A stretch of DNA of 64,000 nt from Paenibacillus sp. PK3_47 (GTDB taxonomy: Bacteria > Bacillota > Bacilli > Paenibacillales > Paenibacillaceae): positions 2,914,001 through 2,978,000 of the forward strand of contig NZ_CP026029.1 of assembly GCF_023520895.1 (NCBI RefSeq), given 5' to 3'. The notes beneath the pieces are model-generated. The model was not told the origin of the DNA, did not search any database, and worked only from the letters and a program-made list of their open reading frames with translations. A program made the translations under genes and the position numbers. Positions within the stretch are counted from its first letter, which is position 1, and every line of letters starts with the position of its first letter. Of this stretch, positions 16,701 through 25,049 are shown piece by piece.

Positions 16701-18572
16701 ATACTTGGAGATATCGAACCACTTGCCGCTGCGCTCCTCGCGAAGGCCTTCGATTGTAGCCACTCCAGGAAAATAATAGCCGATATCCGATCCCGGCGAG
16801 CTTCCGGCAAGGTGGGCCCACTTGACTCCGGTCATCGTTTCGGACCAGCCTGCCGTTGAAGGCTTAAGTATACCGTTAACAGTCAGAGGATTGTCCCCGG
16901 CGGTGTTAATCTTTCTGTTCTCCACAATCGTTTCGACATCATTACTTCCATAAGTGGAGGTTATACCTGTCCCGAGGGCAACCATTTCATCATCAAAGAG
17001 GAACCAGGATTTCTTGGCCTGCATAGCGGAGGTTACATCTGCACCCAGATGCTCAAACGACAGGCCGACTGTCCCGAATCCTTCGGATAAGGCAGTTCCG
17101 CCAGCCCAGGTCTGGGGGGAGAGACTTTCGGCAGTCATCGGTTTTCCGTTAACGGCGGTAGTACCCGGCATCCGGTAGGCGTTAACAGTCGGCCAATAGT
17201 TCTCTCCATACTGATTGGAATCACCATTGTACAAATAGGTCATGCCCGCACCTGTATACCATCCTTTCAGATTTTGGCCGTTCGTCGTTTCAAAGTTTGC
17301 AATGCGCTTGGAGAACATGCTAATGCCTATTCCAAAGCCCGGCCGCAGGTGAACGGCCCGGTCCATTGCTGAATATATCTTGGTCTGAACCGGCTCTTTG
17401 GCTGGACTAATATGGGGATTTGCCATAATTGCCTTCGTGCGCTGAATGAAGTCGATAGACTGATTTTCATACACACTATGAGTGGTGTCATTCTGCAGCC
17501 AGTATTTAATCATACTTTTGTAGCGCAAAGCCTCCTGCTCGGGGGCGGACTGTGCTATTTTGACAATAGCAGCAATCATCCGGTGACCGGTAGCGTGATC
17601 CTGCCGGCTGAAGACGGAAATATCCCGGCCCCGTACCATATCCATCAACGCGCCTTTATAGACAAAAGGAATAAAGGAATCGTTAACCCACCGGTACACA
17701 TTCTCTGATGCCGGATCGGTTACATCCCAGGAGGTTCCGGTGACCAGATACAGGGCGGTGCTCAAGTTCTCAATCAGGCTTAGGCCATAGGAACCGTTAT
17801 AAGCGAATTTTTCATGCTGAATGAAGGAACCGTCCTCGTAGAAGCCATCACCGGATGTCACATAGCCGAACACCGGACTTAACCCGTTTACGCCCTTGCG
17901 GATCAGCGTTTCATCCTGTGATAGAATTCCTCGGCCTATGGTAATAGCACAGGACCATACCCGGTTAGCACCTGTATCCTTGGGGCCCGCAGCGAAATGC
18001 TGAATGGCATTCATATAATTCTGAACTGCTGCGGAGGAAAGCTCGTCATACATCAAAACGACACTGTCATTCAAGGCGAGCGGTGCGCCGATTTCCCACT
18101 CCCACCAATTACCATAAGGGGTGACAGAGTTGTTGTAGTAGCTGCCATATAAAAACTCCAATCCTTCCAGAACACTGTCTCTTAAGCCAGGATCTCCTTG
18201 GAGGGAAGAACCGGCTGTCTGATAGGCAAGTGCCATCTCATAAAGCTTCTGATAGGAGAGGCGTATATGTGTAGGGTTGGTGGAGTTTGCGGCCAGATCG
18301 CTCCACAAATAGGTTCTTCCTGCGGGTACCTTATTCATTGATTTCCAATTATCCTGTGCCTTTGCGGTTATAGATTGAATTGCAGCGGCAATGTCGGGGT
18401 CGGAAGCATCATATAATCCTCCGGCCAGCATGTCGAACCATTTGCCTCTTGCAGTATCGTACTCAGGGTCGAGTGTGGCCGAGTAAGCAGATTTCAACGG
18501 AAGTCCGGTAATGGTAAGGGCTATGCAAACAAACAACAGCGTGAACGTGCGGATAGACCTGAAGCTTTTCAT
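13770..18572 (-). CDS. Secreted, S-layer-anchored PL8 polysaccharide lyase
   Basis: A 1600-residue extracellular lyase of the hyaluronate/chondroitin/xanthan lyase family, which breaks uronate-containing glycans by beta-elimination. The signal peptide is residues 1-31. The PL8 catalytic residues are Asn203 (TGANRVW), His253 (GSFIQHEK) and Tyr262 (NGSYG), with the conserved NWWEWEIGAP at 155-164 and RGRDIS at 314-319. A CBM6-like module follows (about 797-925), then Ig-like domains (about 930-1130), a DUF5011-like domain (about 1130-1210), fibronectin III (about 1225-1310), a cadherin-like sandwich (about 1320-1420) and three SLH domains (about 1425-1597) that would tie it to the cell wall. 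ATG 18572 is chosen because GGGGAGGG lies 7 nt upstream. The exact glycan is not determinable; xanthan, hyaluronan and chondroitin all remain possible. Confidence 0.92.
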   Translation of the reverse strand: MKSFRSIRTFTLLFVCIALTITGLPLKSAYSATLDPEYDTARGKWFDMLAGGLYDASDPDIAAAIQSITAKAQDNWKSMNKVPAGRTYLWSDLAANSTNPTHIRLSYQKLYEMALAYQTAGSSLQGDPGLRDSVLEGLEFLYGSYYNNSVTPYGNWWEWEIGAPLALNDSVVLMYDELSSAAVQNYMNAIQHFAAGPKDTGANRVWSCAITIGRGILSQDETLIRKGVNGLSPVFGYVTSGDGFYEDGSFIQHEKFAYNGSYGLSLIENLSTALYLVTGTSWDVTDPASENVYRWVNDSFIPFVYKGALMDMVRGRDISVFSRQDHATGHRMIAAIVKIAQSAPEQEALRYKSMIKYWLQNDTTHSVYENQSIDFIQRTKAIMANPHISPAKEPVQTKIYSAMDRAVHLRPGFGIGISMFSKRIANFETTNGQNLKGWYTGAGMTYLYNGDSNQYGENYWPTVNAYRMPGTTAVNGKPMTAESLSPQTWAGGTALSEGFGTVGLSFEHLGADVTSAMQAKKSWFLFDDEMVALGTGITSTYGSNDVETIVENRKINTAGDNPLTVNGILKPSTAGWSETMTGVKWAHLAGSSPGSDIGYYFPGVATIEGLREERSGKWFDISKYSGVLEPGNPTHTNRFLNLYFNHGTAPTDASYAYALLPNQTAAQVSSYAGNPDFIVLANNSSVQAVKEKKLHAVGANFWTQTEQSVDIIKSSGKAAVMVKENPGSDLFLAVSDPNQPASGTVTLTLDKSARSVLSADPRITVQRLSPFIQVTVDVGGSKGQPIEAKFALETSNAVHIEAEEYSKMSGIRRTSTTDVNGAYHISGSNGSWAAYKQLDFGPGTPDINLRMATANSGGTLELRMDSETGPLVGSLAVKSTGGWSAWSTITVPLTGANGIHDLYLLLKRPDTLGVASINWLEYQWRDDTSDKTPPIIHLAPDTTEPSGRDIIVTADIQDDSGISVTRWTYGDQPVSYFASGGTALERASVTGTTYYSFNAQHNGVYTVYAQDLAGNEAVSTLKIDNITRGQPAILLIPSPTLPTSGNVSVIAAVNVQSGLASLKYDWGQFDMAHFTKGGGIILSDPSVPIEATENGWITVYIRDGAGNEKLQQIQVSNIDRDKPLLTLLGESVVQIAQGSNYQDDGVIAEDATEGDLASRVIVTGNPVDTSKSGIYKIYYDVTDTAGNAADRVERTVKVTTADKPASQPQWPAGSSLDITDIAPTSLKLNWPYATDDTGVAGYRLYVNGTELADIPGDESSYTLTGLTPDTKYNVKLTAYNPDDLENEGLTLVVYTLRSSGDGGSTGSITSGSALVSPGNTALQQVELHADGQILPLSFILLEKEWVYRAETRLSSAAIKAVPADSTAVIRLKNAQVDEHGLVLLREGDNVFEIEVSTADGASRIYPLIIHRTAAEPAGTVPVLTDLSGHWAEQSVSDALSDGIISGYPDGSFRPDQPVTRAEFAVLLMKALHLEAGSAELAFTDRSLIGAWAQGAISAAVESKVIKGYSDGSFKPASVLSRAEMAVMIARALGQEPASHKAADFEDHSSIPEWAAGSVQLLGRLGIVNGRGGNLFQPQAPATRAEVVVTLQRMLEQQVDL

Positions 18573-18589
18573 TCTAATCCCTCCCCGAA

Positions 18590-18604
18590 TTAATGCGCTT
18601 ACAT
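18590..18604 (-). promoter_or_regulatory. Probable cre (CcpA) site before the PL8 lyase
   Basis: The minus strand reads ATGTAAGCGCATTAA, 14 of 15 matches to WTGNAANCGNWNNCW, 17 bp upstream of the start codon. A site at this position would act as a roadblock under glucose excess. Confidence 0.5.
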
Positions 18605-18701
18605 TTAATTGCAGCCTGCTGCCATTCACTGTTTTGCTTCACATAGCAGGAGGAGGCTGCCTATGCATCTGGCAATCCTCCCCCTACTATTGGCTATTCC
18701 T

Positions 18702-20036
18702 CTATTTAGTCTGTTTCAAATAAGTGTTATGTCTGGTAACCATGGCATCGAGGGTCTGATCCAGCGACTGTGAACCCAGGAAATACTTCTCATACTCCTG
18801 CGAGCGCATATCCATAACCTCCTGCGGCAGGCTGCGGACATAGGTCGGAGTCTGATTATCAAACATGACGTACATGAGGGAATCGAGATCATACGTATCC
18901 TTCTTATCCCCCAGAAGGCTGCTCAGCGCATCATCCTGGTTGGCATCCTTGGAAGCGGGCAGTCTTCCTCCTGCGGCCATCGGGGCCATGCCGCCGTCTG
19001 AATACCACTTCAGAAACTCCCAGGCTTCCGCCTGCTTCTTGGATTTGGCGTTTATGGAGATATAGTCGCCCAGACCGCCGCGGCTTACGAACTGGTCTGC
19101 ACTTTCTGCCAGCCGCGGTACCGGAGCAAAGGCGATTTTAAAATCACGCGGGAAATCAGTAAAATTATTGGAGCTGCGCAGCAGCCAGGCCCCGATATTC
19201 AGCATGGGAACGTCTCCGCTGAGGAATACCTGTTCCACCGGCATTTTGGAGGTCAGCTGTTCACCGAGCGGCGGTGTAGTTTTATCCTCCTTCATCATGG
19301 TGTCCAGTGTCTCGAGCCATTTGCGGACCAGCGGATGGTCAAGATTGGAACTGCCGTCGCTCTTGGTGTAGCCTTCCTGTGACAGCACGGAGTCAATCGG
19401 GTCTACGAACGGCTCCATATTCTGAATGAAGCTGTACTGGTTGCCTGCTTTAAGCTTTTTCGCATATTCACGCAGCTCATCCCAGGTCCAGTCCTTCGGC
19501 ACCGGGAGACCCGCTGCATCCAGTGCATCCTTGTTCAATGCGATGAAGAACGGGCTTTTGGTAGTGGGCACGCCGTAGTATTTGCCGCCGATTTTCCAGC
19601 TTTCCGCATCAGCCCCCATTTTCTCGTCGATATTATAATCAGTAAATTGGCTGAGGTCGGCTGCCAGATTGGAATCAACCCGCTTGGAAGCCTGGGAAAT
19701 CGTATAGTTCACAAATAAATCCACGTCCTGCCCGGTAATCATCGCCGTATCCAGCTTCAGGTTGCCGTCATCATCATTGACGAAGCGGACATATTCGACC
19801 TGGATTTCGGGGTGATCCTTGTTCCAGTTGTCGATCACCTCCTGCGGGCCTGACTCCGGCGGAACGCCGCCCCACATGGTCAGCTTAACGGGCTTTGCTG
19901 CTGCCGGCGTATCAGTGCTAGCGCTTTCATTGGTAGGTGCAGAAGAATTACTGCTGCCGTTACCAGAGCATCCTGCCAGCAGCCCCATTATAAGAACGAG
20001 CGATGTAATCCCGGCGGCCATACGTTTCATTTTCAA
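18702..20036 (-). CDS. Sugar ABC transporter solute-binding lipoprotein
   Basis: A 444-residue extracellular binding protein anchored by a lipid. The lipobox is LLAGC with Cys23 when read from TTG 20036. A Ser/Asn/Pro-rich tether follows, then the family-1 binding fold (KLTMWGGVPPESGPQEVIDNW; later WTWDELREYAKKLK and AWEFLKWYSDGGMAP). TTG 20036 is preferred because GGAGG is 9 nt upstream; TTG 20045 abuts that site and ATG 20030 is 15 nt away. The gene leads the lyase 129 bp downstream and should deliver lyase products to the permeases at 8983-10705, an unusually scattered arrangement for one transporter. Confidence 0.9.
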   Translation of the reverse strand: MKMKRMAAGITSLVLIMGLLAGCSGNGSSNSSAPTNESASTDTPAAAKPVKLTMWGGVPPESGPQEVIDNWNKDHPEIQVEYVRFVNDDDGNLKLDTAMITGQDVDLFVNYTISQASKRVDSNLAADLSQFTDYNIDEKMGADAESWKIGGKYYGVPTTKSPFFIALNKDALDAAGLPVPKDWTWDELREYAKKLKAGNQYSFIQNMEPFVDPIDSVLSQEGYTKSDGSSNLDHPLVRKWLETLDTMMKEDKTTPPLGEQLTSKMPVEQVFLSGDVPMLNIGAWLLRSSNNFTDFPRDFKIAFAPVPRLAESADQFVSRGGLGDYISINAKSKKQAEAWEFLKWYSDGGMAPMAAGGRLPASKDANQDDALSSLLGDKKDTYDLDSLMYVMFDNQTPTYVRSLPQEVMDMRSQEYEKYFLGSQSLDQTLDAMVTRHNTYLKQTK

Positions 20037-20110
20037 TTGCGACAACCTCCCTTAATGAGCTTTGTTTGTCTTTGCAAATCAAGAATAGCAGATCGCCATA
20101 ACCGCAAGAA

Positions 20111-20192
20111 AGGAACAAAATACCGGAGAATATGGAACATAACTCTGCAATTACAGCAGGTGGAATCGTCCGTTGTATTAAAACGTTCTATT
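20111..20192 (-). promoter_or_regulatory. Inverted GAAC pair before the solute-binding protein
   Basis: On the plus strand AGGAACAAAAT (20111-20121) and CGTTCTATT (20184-20192) form an inverted pair 72 bp apart, about 150 bp upstream of the gene. This matches the pair before the permease operon (74 bp). The rest of the 313-bp gap (20037-20349) shows no gene. Confidence 0.38.
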
Positions 20193-20349
20193 GCAGATTG
20201 AATTTGTAATCCGCAGGATAAATACGCGATGTCCTATAGCAAAAATGTATGCGTATTCTTACTTATGCTATAATAGCATTTAAATAGATTTCTATTTTAT
20301 TAAAGGTTCAGTCTGGAGTTACGAATAATGGGGCAGGAGTGTTGCGGGG

Positions 20350-20532
20350 ATGAGATATAACTTTTGGCGTCCGTTGATGCTGATACTGGTTGCGTTACTC
20401 TCAAGAAGTATAGTTACTAATCTGTGCCTGATGTTCGGCATGGACGCCGATTCGGCCAGCAGCCTGGGAATGGTTGGTGCGGTCATTGGTGCGCTCATCA
20501 TGTACAACCGGTTCAGAAAGCCGCGGAGATAA
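20350..20532 (+). CDS. Small predicted membrane protein
   Basis: A 60-residue protein, not recognised. Two hydrophobic stretches are visible (PLMLILVALLSRSIVTNLCL and SLGMVGAVIGALIMY), separated by a short polar loop and ended by the basic FRKPRR. AGGAG lies 10 nt before the ATG, and an extended -10 (TGCTATAAT) lies about 80 bp upstream at 20264-20274. Those two signals are the reasons for calling it real despite its size. An inverted repeat (AGGCCTTAAC/GTTAAGGTCTT, about 20552-20596) follows the gene and may terminate it. Confidence 0.6.
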   Translation: MRYNFWRPLMLILVALLSRSIVTNLCLMFGMDADSASSLGMVGAVIGALIMYNRFRKPRR

Positions 20533-20631
20533 CCCGTACAGGGTGCGTTGCGAGGCCTTAACACATGCACATTCTAATGAATCCGTTAAGGTCTTGGTTC
20601 CCGGTCAAGCGCGGGGAATTATTCAGTAAAG

Positions 20632-20646
20632 ACGGAAACGCTCTCA
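20632..20646 (+). promoter_or_regulatory. Possible cre (CcpA) site before the GH3 gene
   Basis: ACGGAAACGCTCTCA differs from WTGNAANCGNWNNCW at one position (C for T). It lies about 135 bp before the GH3 start and upstream of a TATAAT near 20733. Confidence 0.42.
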
Positions 20647-20780
20647 ACGGGGCTGACCGCAGGCTTCATTTTAATGGATCTGTACAACAATCAGTCTTTG
20701 CTTTTAGAGAGGGAATACTTGTATATTTATAATAAAGTTATTCTATTATTTGTATAGAGATGAGAATAGGAGAGAATACA

Positions 20781-23555
20781 TTGAGCACACAACTCGGAAT
20801 TCCACTAGAAGGCTTCGCAGAATTTAGCAGAGTAGTTGCCGCAGAAGGCGCTGTATTGTTACGAAATGAAGGTCAGGTGCTGCCGCTGCAAAAAGGTGAT
20901 AACGTCGCGGTTTTTGGCAGAATTCAGGTGAATTACTACCGCAGCGGAACCGGTTCCGGCGGCAGCGTACATGTCTCGCATACCACCAATCTGCTGGACG
21001 GGCTCCGCAGCAAACAGGACATTACAGTCAATGAAGAACTGGCGGGCGTCTATGAGAAGTGGATTGAGAGCAATCCTTTTGACAATGGCGGAGGCGGCTG
21101 GGCAGCAGAGCCGTGGCACCAGAAGGAAATGCCTCTGACAGACGAGCTGGTATCTAAGGCAAGAAGCCAGTCGGGCAAGGCGATCGTCGTGATCGGACGC
21201 ACCGCCGGGGAAGATCAGGATAACGCGGATGAGCCGGGAAGCTATCAGTTAACTGCTGACGAAAAGGCAATGCTGAAAGCGGTAACTGCACATTTTGAAC
21301 AAACCGTTGTTGTGCTTAATGTGTCGAATATTATCGATATGAGCTGGGTGAATGATGAAGGCTATGCCCACCCGATTGCCGGTATTATTTACGCATGGCA
21401 GGGCGGTATGGAAGGCGGCAATGCGATTGCCGACGTACTGGCCGGTGAAGTGACACCTAGCGGTAAATTGACGGACACGATTGCCCGTTCTATTGAGGAT
21501 TATCCTTCAACCCGTAATTACGGGAATGAATTCAAGAATATTTATCAGGAAGATATTTATGTGGGCTACCGTTACTTTGAGACCTTCTGTCCGGAAAAGG
21601 TTCAGTATGAATTTGGCTACGGCTTGTCCTACACCACCTTTACCGTTGAGCCGGAAGAAGCCAAGCTGTCTGTCAAAGACGGAGCAACCTATGTGTCAGT
21701 AGATATAACTGTAACTAATACAGGGACTGTTTTTGCCGGTAAAGAGGTTGTTCAGGTCTATTATGAGGCTCCGCAAGGCCAGCTGGGCCAGCCGGCCAGA
21801 GCGCTCGCTGCTTTCGGCAAGACAGGACTTCTTCAGCCGGGCCAATCCGAGCGCCTTACGGTAAGCTTCCCTGTTCATATTATGGCTTCTTATGATGATG
21901 CCGGTGTGACCGGGCATGCTTCTGCGTATGTGCTGGAAGCCGGAACTTACCGCTTCTACGCAGGCACCAGCGTCAAGTCGCTGACAGCGCTCACTGTCGA
22001 TGGACAAGACGGCTATGCTGTGGAGGAGCTTCAGATTGTGCAGCAGCTGGAAGAGGCCATGGCACCGGTCGAGAGCTTCACCAGAATGATGCCGGGCGCC
22101 CGCAAAGCGGACGGATCCTATGAGCTGACTTATGTTGAGGCACCAAAGCGGAAGATCTCCATGGCGGAACGGATTGAGAAGAGGCTTCCAAAGACGCTGG
22201 AGCAGACCGGGGATCAAGGATACAAACTGAAAGATGTACATGAAGGAAAGGTCAGCATCGAGGCCTTCATCGCCCAGCTTAGCGACGAAGATCTGGCAGC
22301 GATTGTCAGAGGCGAAGGCATGAGCAGCCCGCTGGTAACACCGGGTACAGCTTCGGCCTTTGGCGGCGTGAGTGATCAGCTGTTCAGCTATGGCATTCCG
22401 GTTGCCTGTACGGCAGACGGCCCGTCTGGTATCCGCATGGACAGCGGACAAAAGGCCACCCAGGTTGCCATCGGCACCCTGCTTGCGGCTACCTGGAATG
22501 CGGACCTGGTCGAGGAGCTGTACGTGATGGAAGGCCGGGAGCTGGTAAGAAATGATGTCGATACGCTGCTCGGACCAGGTCTTAACATCCGGCGCAGTCC
22601 GCTTAACGGTCGGAACTTTGAATATTTCTCGGAAGATCCGCTGATTTCAGGGGTATTCGCTGCAGCCTGCACCCGCGGAATTCAAAAAGGCGGCTCCAAT
22701 GCCACGCTGAAGCATTTTGCCTGCAACAACCAGGAGAAGTACCGCAGCAAGGTGGACGCCGTTGTCTCTGAACGCGCCCTGCGGGAGATCTACCTGAAAG
22801 GCTTTGAAATTGCAGTTAAAGAAGGCGGAGCAAATTCAATCATGACCTCCTATAATCCGGTTAACGGACACTGGGCGGCTTCCAACTATGATTTGAATAC
22901 CACGATTCTCCGCGGCGAATGGGGCTTCGATGGCATTGTTATGACCGACTGGTGGGCAATCATGAACAATGTCAGCGAAGGCGGTCCGGCGAGCCGGAAA
23001 TATACCAACTGGATGGTCCGTGCACAAAATGATCTGTACATGGTTGTCAGCAACTATGGCGCAGAAACCAATGTATGGGGCGACAATACGATTGAATCGC
23101 TTGCAGACGGTACGCTTACCCGCGGTGAGCTGCAGCGCAGTGCCATGAACATCTGCAGGTTCATCATGCAGGCGCCGGTGTTCTCCAGAGATCAGGTGAT
23201 CGAAGAGACGATTGATACCTTCAAGGCTAATGCATCTCTGCCGCAGGAGCAGGCACAGTCAAGTGCTGAGGTTAAACCGGCTGCAGCCGGGTCCACGTTC
23301 ATGAACGTGGAGCAGGCCGGTGTATACCGTGTCTTTGCGAATGTCATGTCTCCGGATACCGAGCTTGCGCAGAGCGCGTGCAATCTGACTCTGAACGGTC
23401 AGACAGTGACCACCATTCAGACGAATGGTACTGAAGGACAATGGATTAAGCTGAAGCTTGTCAAAGTGGAGCTTGAAGCAGGCCTGTACGAGCTGAAGTT
23501 TGATTACGTGAAGCCGGGCATCCAGATCGGTTCCCTGGAGTTCAAACAAGTCTAA
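20781..23555 (+). CDS. GH3 beta-glucosidase with swapped domain order
   Basis: A 924-residue beta-glycosidase releasing terminal glucose (or a related sugar) from beta-linked oligosaccharides; no signal peptide, so cytoplasmic. Domain order is reversed from most GH3 enzymes. The C-domain-type segment comes first (SRVVAAEGAVLLRNEGQVLP, then KAIVVIGRTAGEDQDNADEPG), followed by a fibronectin-III-like module (EVVQVYYEAP, residues about 300-420). The TIM barrel comes second (from about 495), with DGPSGIR, the glycan-binding KHFACNNQEKYR and the nucleophile Asp in GIVMTDWWA. This swapped order is known from Ruminococcus/Butyrivibrio enzymes. TTG 20781 is chosen because AGGAGA is 7 nt upstream; ATG 20760 has no ribosome site. 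Confidence 0.9.
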   Translation: MSTQLGIPLEGFAEFSRVVAAEGAVLLRNEGQVLPLQKGDNVAVFGRIQVNYYRSGTGSGGSVHVSHTTNLLDGLRSKQDITVNEELAGVYEKWIESNPFDNGGGGWAAEPWHQKEMPLTDELVSKARSQSGKAIVVIGRTAGEDQDNADEPGSYQLTADEKAMLKAVTAHFEQTVVVLNVSNIIDMSWVNDEGYAHPIAGIIYAWQGGMEGGNAIADVLAGEVTPSGKLTDTIARSIEDYPSTRNYGNEFKNIYQEDIYVGYRYFETFCPEKVQYEFGYGLSYTTFTVEPEEAKLSVKDGATYVSVDITVTNTGTVFAGKEVVQVYYEAPQGQLGQPARALAAFGKTGLLQPGQSERLTVSFPVHIMASYDDAGVTGHASAYVLEAGTYRFYAGTSVKSLTALTVDGQDGYAVEELQIVQQLEEAMAPVESFTRMMPGARKADGSYELTYVEAPKRKISMAERIEKRLPKTLEQTGDQGYKLKDVHEGKVSIEAFIAQLSDEDLAAIVRGEGMSSPLVTPGTASAFGGVSDQLFSYGIPVACTADGPSGIRMDSGQKATQVAIGTLLAATWNADLVEELYVMEGRELVRNDVDTLLGPGLNIRRSPLNGRNFEYFSEDPLISGVFAAACTRGIQKGGSNATLKHFACNNQEKYRSKVDAVVSERALREIYLKGFEIAVKEGGANSIMTSYNPVNGHWAASNYDLNTTILRGEWGFDGIVMTDWWAIMNNVSEGGPASRKYTNWMVRAQNDLYMVVSNYGAETNVWGDNTIESLADGTLTRGELQRSAMNICRFIMQAPVFSRDQVIEETIDTFKANASLPQEQAQSSAEVKPAAAGSTFMNVEQAGVYRVFANVMSPDTELAQSACNLTLNGQTVTTIQTNGTEGQWIKLKLVKVELEAGLYELKFDYVKPGIQIGSLEFKQV

Positions 23556-23610
23556 CGGACATTCAGGCCCTTTTTTGGGGCTTGTACCTCAGCTGAAGAA
23601 AATCCGATGC

Positions 23611-23638
23611 AAAAGACACCTTTTTGGGTGTCTTTTCG
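23611..23638 (+). terminator. Terminator after the GH3 gene
   Basis: AAAAGACACC (23611-23620), loop TTTTT, and GGGTGTCTTTT (23626-23636): a clear rho-independent terminator. Confidence 0.88.
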
Positions 23639-23701
23639 TCTAAGTGATTAACCGCCTATGCCAACACAGACTATATTCAGATGACAGGGAGAGGACTAAT
23701 C

Positions 23702-24295
23702 ATGAAAAAGCAACTTCTATTAACGTTATTGATCAGCAGTATCGTATTCGCCGGATGCGGCAGCAATGCCGGGAACAGTGCCGGGAACCAGACGGCGGCG
23801 CCGGAGCAGACGCAGCAAGTACAGGCCACCGCCAAGCAGGCACAGGAAACTGTGCCGGAAGCAACACCGGCGCCGGAAAGCACAGAAGCGCCGGCGGAAG
23901 CTTCGCCTGCAGCGGCAGATGGCGCTGCAGCTTCACAGACACAGCAGCAGTACCTGCAGAAGCTGGATGATATAGAGGCAGGGCTCAAGGATCTGCAGCC
24001 CTTGTACGATGAAGGAATTACAGCATCTATGCACGAAGCAGCGGGCGAAGAATATGAACGCTGGGATACAGCGCTGAATGATATTTACAGTGAGCTGAAG
24101 CGACAGCTGCCTGAGGACGAAATGGCGGAGCTGAAGGAAGCACAGCTGGACTGGATCGCCTACAGAGACGAGACAGCGAAGACAGCATCGTTAGCGTATG
24201 AAGGCGGCACTATGGAAGCGCTGGAATATACAGCGACTCTGGCCAGTGTTACGAAGGAAAGATGCTATGAGCTGGTTCAGCAGTATATGAAGTAA
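23702..24295 (+). CDS. Lipoprotein with LprI/DUF1311 domain
   Basis: A 197-residue cell-surface lipoprotein. The signal peptide ends in the lipobox VFAGC (Cys19). Residues 20-80 are a low-complexity tether of Ala, Glu, Pro and Gln. The C-terminal 110 residues form an LprI/DUF1311 domain (EYERWDTALNDIYSELKRQL, then LKEAQLDWIAYRDE), a fold found in lysozyme-inhibitor-like proteins. Its role here is unknown. ATG 23702 is chosen over the upstream ATG 23681 because the signal peptide begins there and GGGAGAGGA precedes it. Confidence 0.8.
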   Translation: MKKQLLLTLLISSIVFAGCGSNAGNSAGNQTAAPEQTQQVQATAKQAQETVPEATPAPESTEAPAEASPAAADGAAASQTQQQYLQKLDDIEAGLKDLQPLYDEGITASMHEAAGEEYERWDTALNDIYSELKRQLPEDEMAELKEAQLDWIAYRDETAKTASLAYEGGTMEALEYTATLASVTKERCYELVQQYMK

Positions 24296-24357
24296 TTGTG
24301 CAGTGATTTTCAGAAGATTCTCTATCCGGATTAGCCGGAACTCCAGGACGTTATAAC

Positions 24358-24402
24358 AAAAGGACCCTTTAGAGAAGCAGCATGTTCTCTTAGGGTCCTT
24401 TT
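24358..24402. terminator. Bidirectional terminator
   Basis: AAAAGGACCC-TTTAGAGAA pairs with TTCTCT-TAGGGTCCTTTT around an 8-nt loop. The A and T tails allow it to end both the LprI gene and the convergent gene at 24408. Confidence 0.9.
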
Positions 24403-24407
24403 ACATT

Positions 24408-24857
24408 TTACCGTCCCATCAGACCTTTCAGTCCTTCCATAAAAGGCTTGATCTGTTTGATCATGCCGTAGCCCATCTTCATGACCGGCATCGCCTTTTG
24501 GACTATACCGAAGAGGCGCAAGCCTCCGCCCAGTAAGCCGCCGAATCCCCCGGCTCCACCGCCTGCCAGCCCGCCCAGTGCAGCTCCGCCGCCTCCGCCG
24601 CCAAGGAGGGAACCCAAGAGCGGCATAAATGCGGATACTTCTGCTTTTTGCTGGCGGAAATGCTGACGGGAAGGAGTCCTTCCCGGTTTGCGGCTGCGCT
24701 GCGGTTTACGGGGAGCGGGCGGATGCGAGAGAATCAGGGCTTCTTTTTCCAGTCCGGTTATCCATCCGACATAGGAACGGCCGTCATGCAGCGTGATGCA
24801 GACCTTGTGGCCCTTGAGGCGTTTGGCCTGCTTGCGGACCTTTGCTGAACTCGCCAT
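24408..24857 (-). CDS. Glycine-rich protein with Sm-like N-terminus, unknown
   Basis: A 149-residue protein, not recognised. Residues 1-45 are basic and then resemble a small Sm/KOW-like barrel (GHKVCITLHDGRSYVGWITG). Residues 48-72 are rich in Arg, Pro and Lys. The middle (about 78-115) is mostly Gly, Leu and Ala (LLGGGGGGAALGGLAGGG), and the tail is amphipathic (PVMKMGYGMIKQIKPFMEGL). The mix of a basic head and a glycine-rich, hydrophobic tail is reminiscent of spore-coat or inclusion-body surface proteins, but this is only a resemblance. GAGGTGATC before the ATG is a good ribosome site. Confidence 0.7.
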   Translation of the reverse strand: MASSAKVRKQAKRLKGHKVCITLHDGRSYVGWITGLEKEALILSHPPAPRKPQRSRKPGRTPSRQHFRQQKAEVSAFMPLLGSLLGGGGGGAALGGLAGGGAGGFGGLLGGGLRLFGIVQKAMPVMKMGYGMIKQIKPFMEGLKGLMGR

Positions 24858-25049
24858 CGAAGATCACCTCATTGTTCTATTTACTTTATAGTACACAGGG
24901 AATTGCATACTGCTTGTGCTCGTGTATCGTACAGGGCAGGAATATTTCAGGCGGATGATGAATTTTATTCAATCTGCTACGGAACTTACTTCATGGGGCG
25001 TGTGTTAGGAGAAGGCTTTATAACCATTGTCTGCCCTGGAAGGGGCTCA

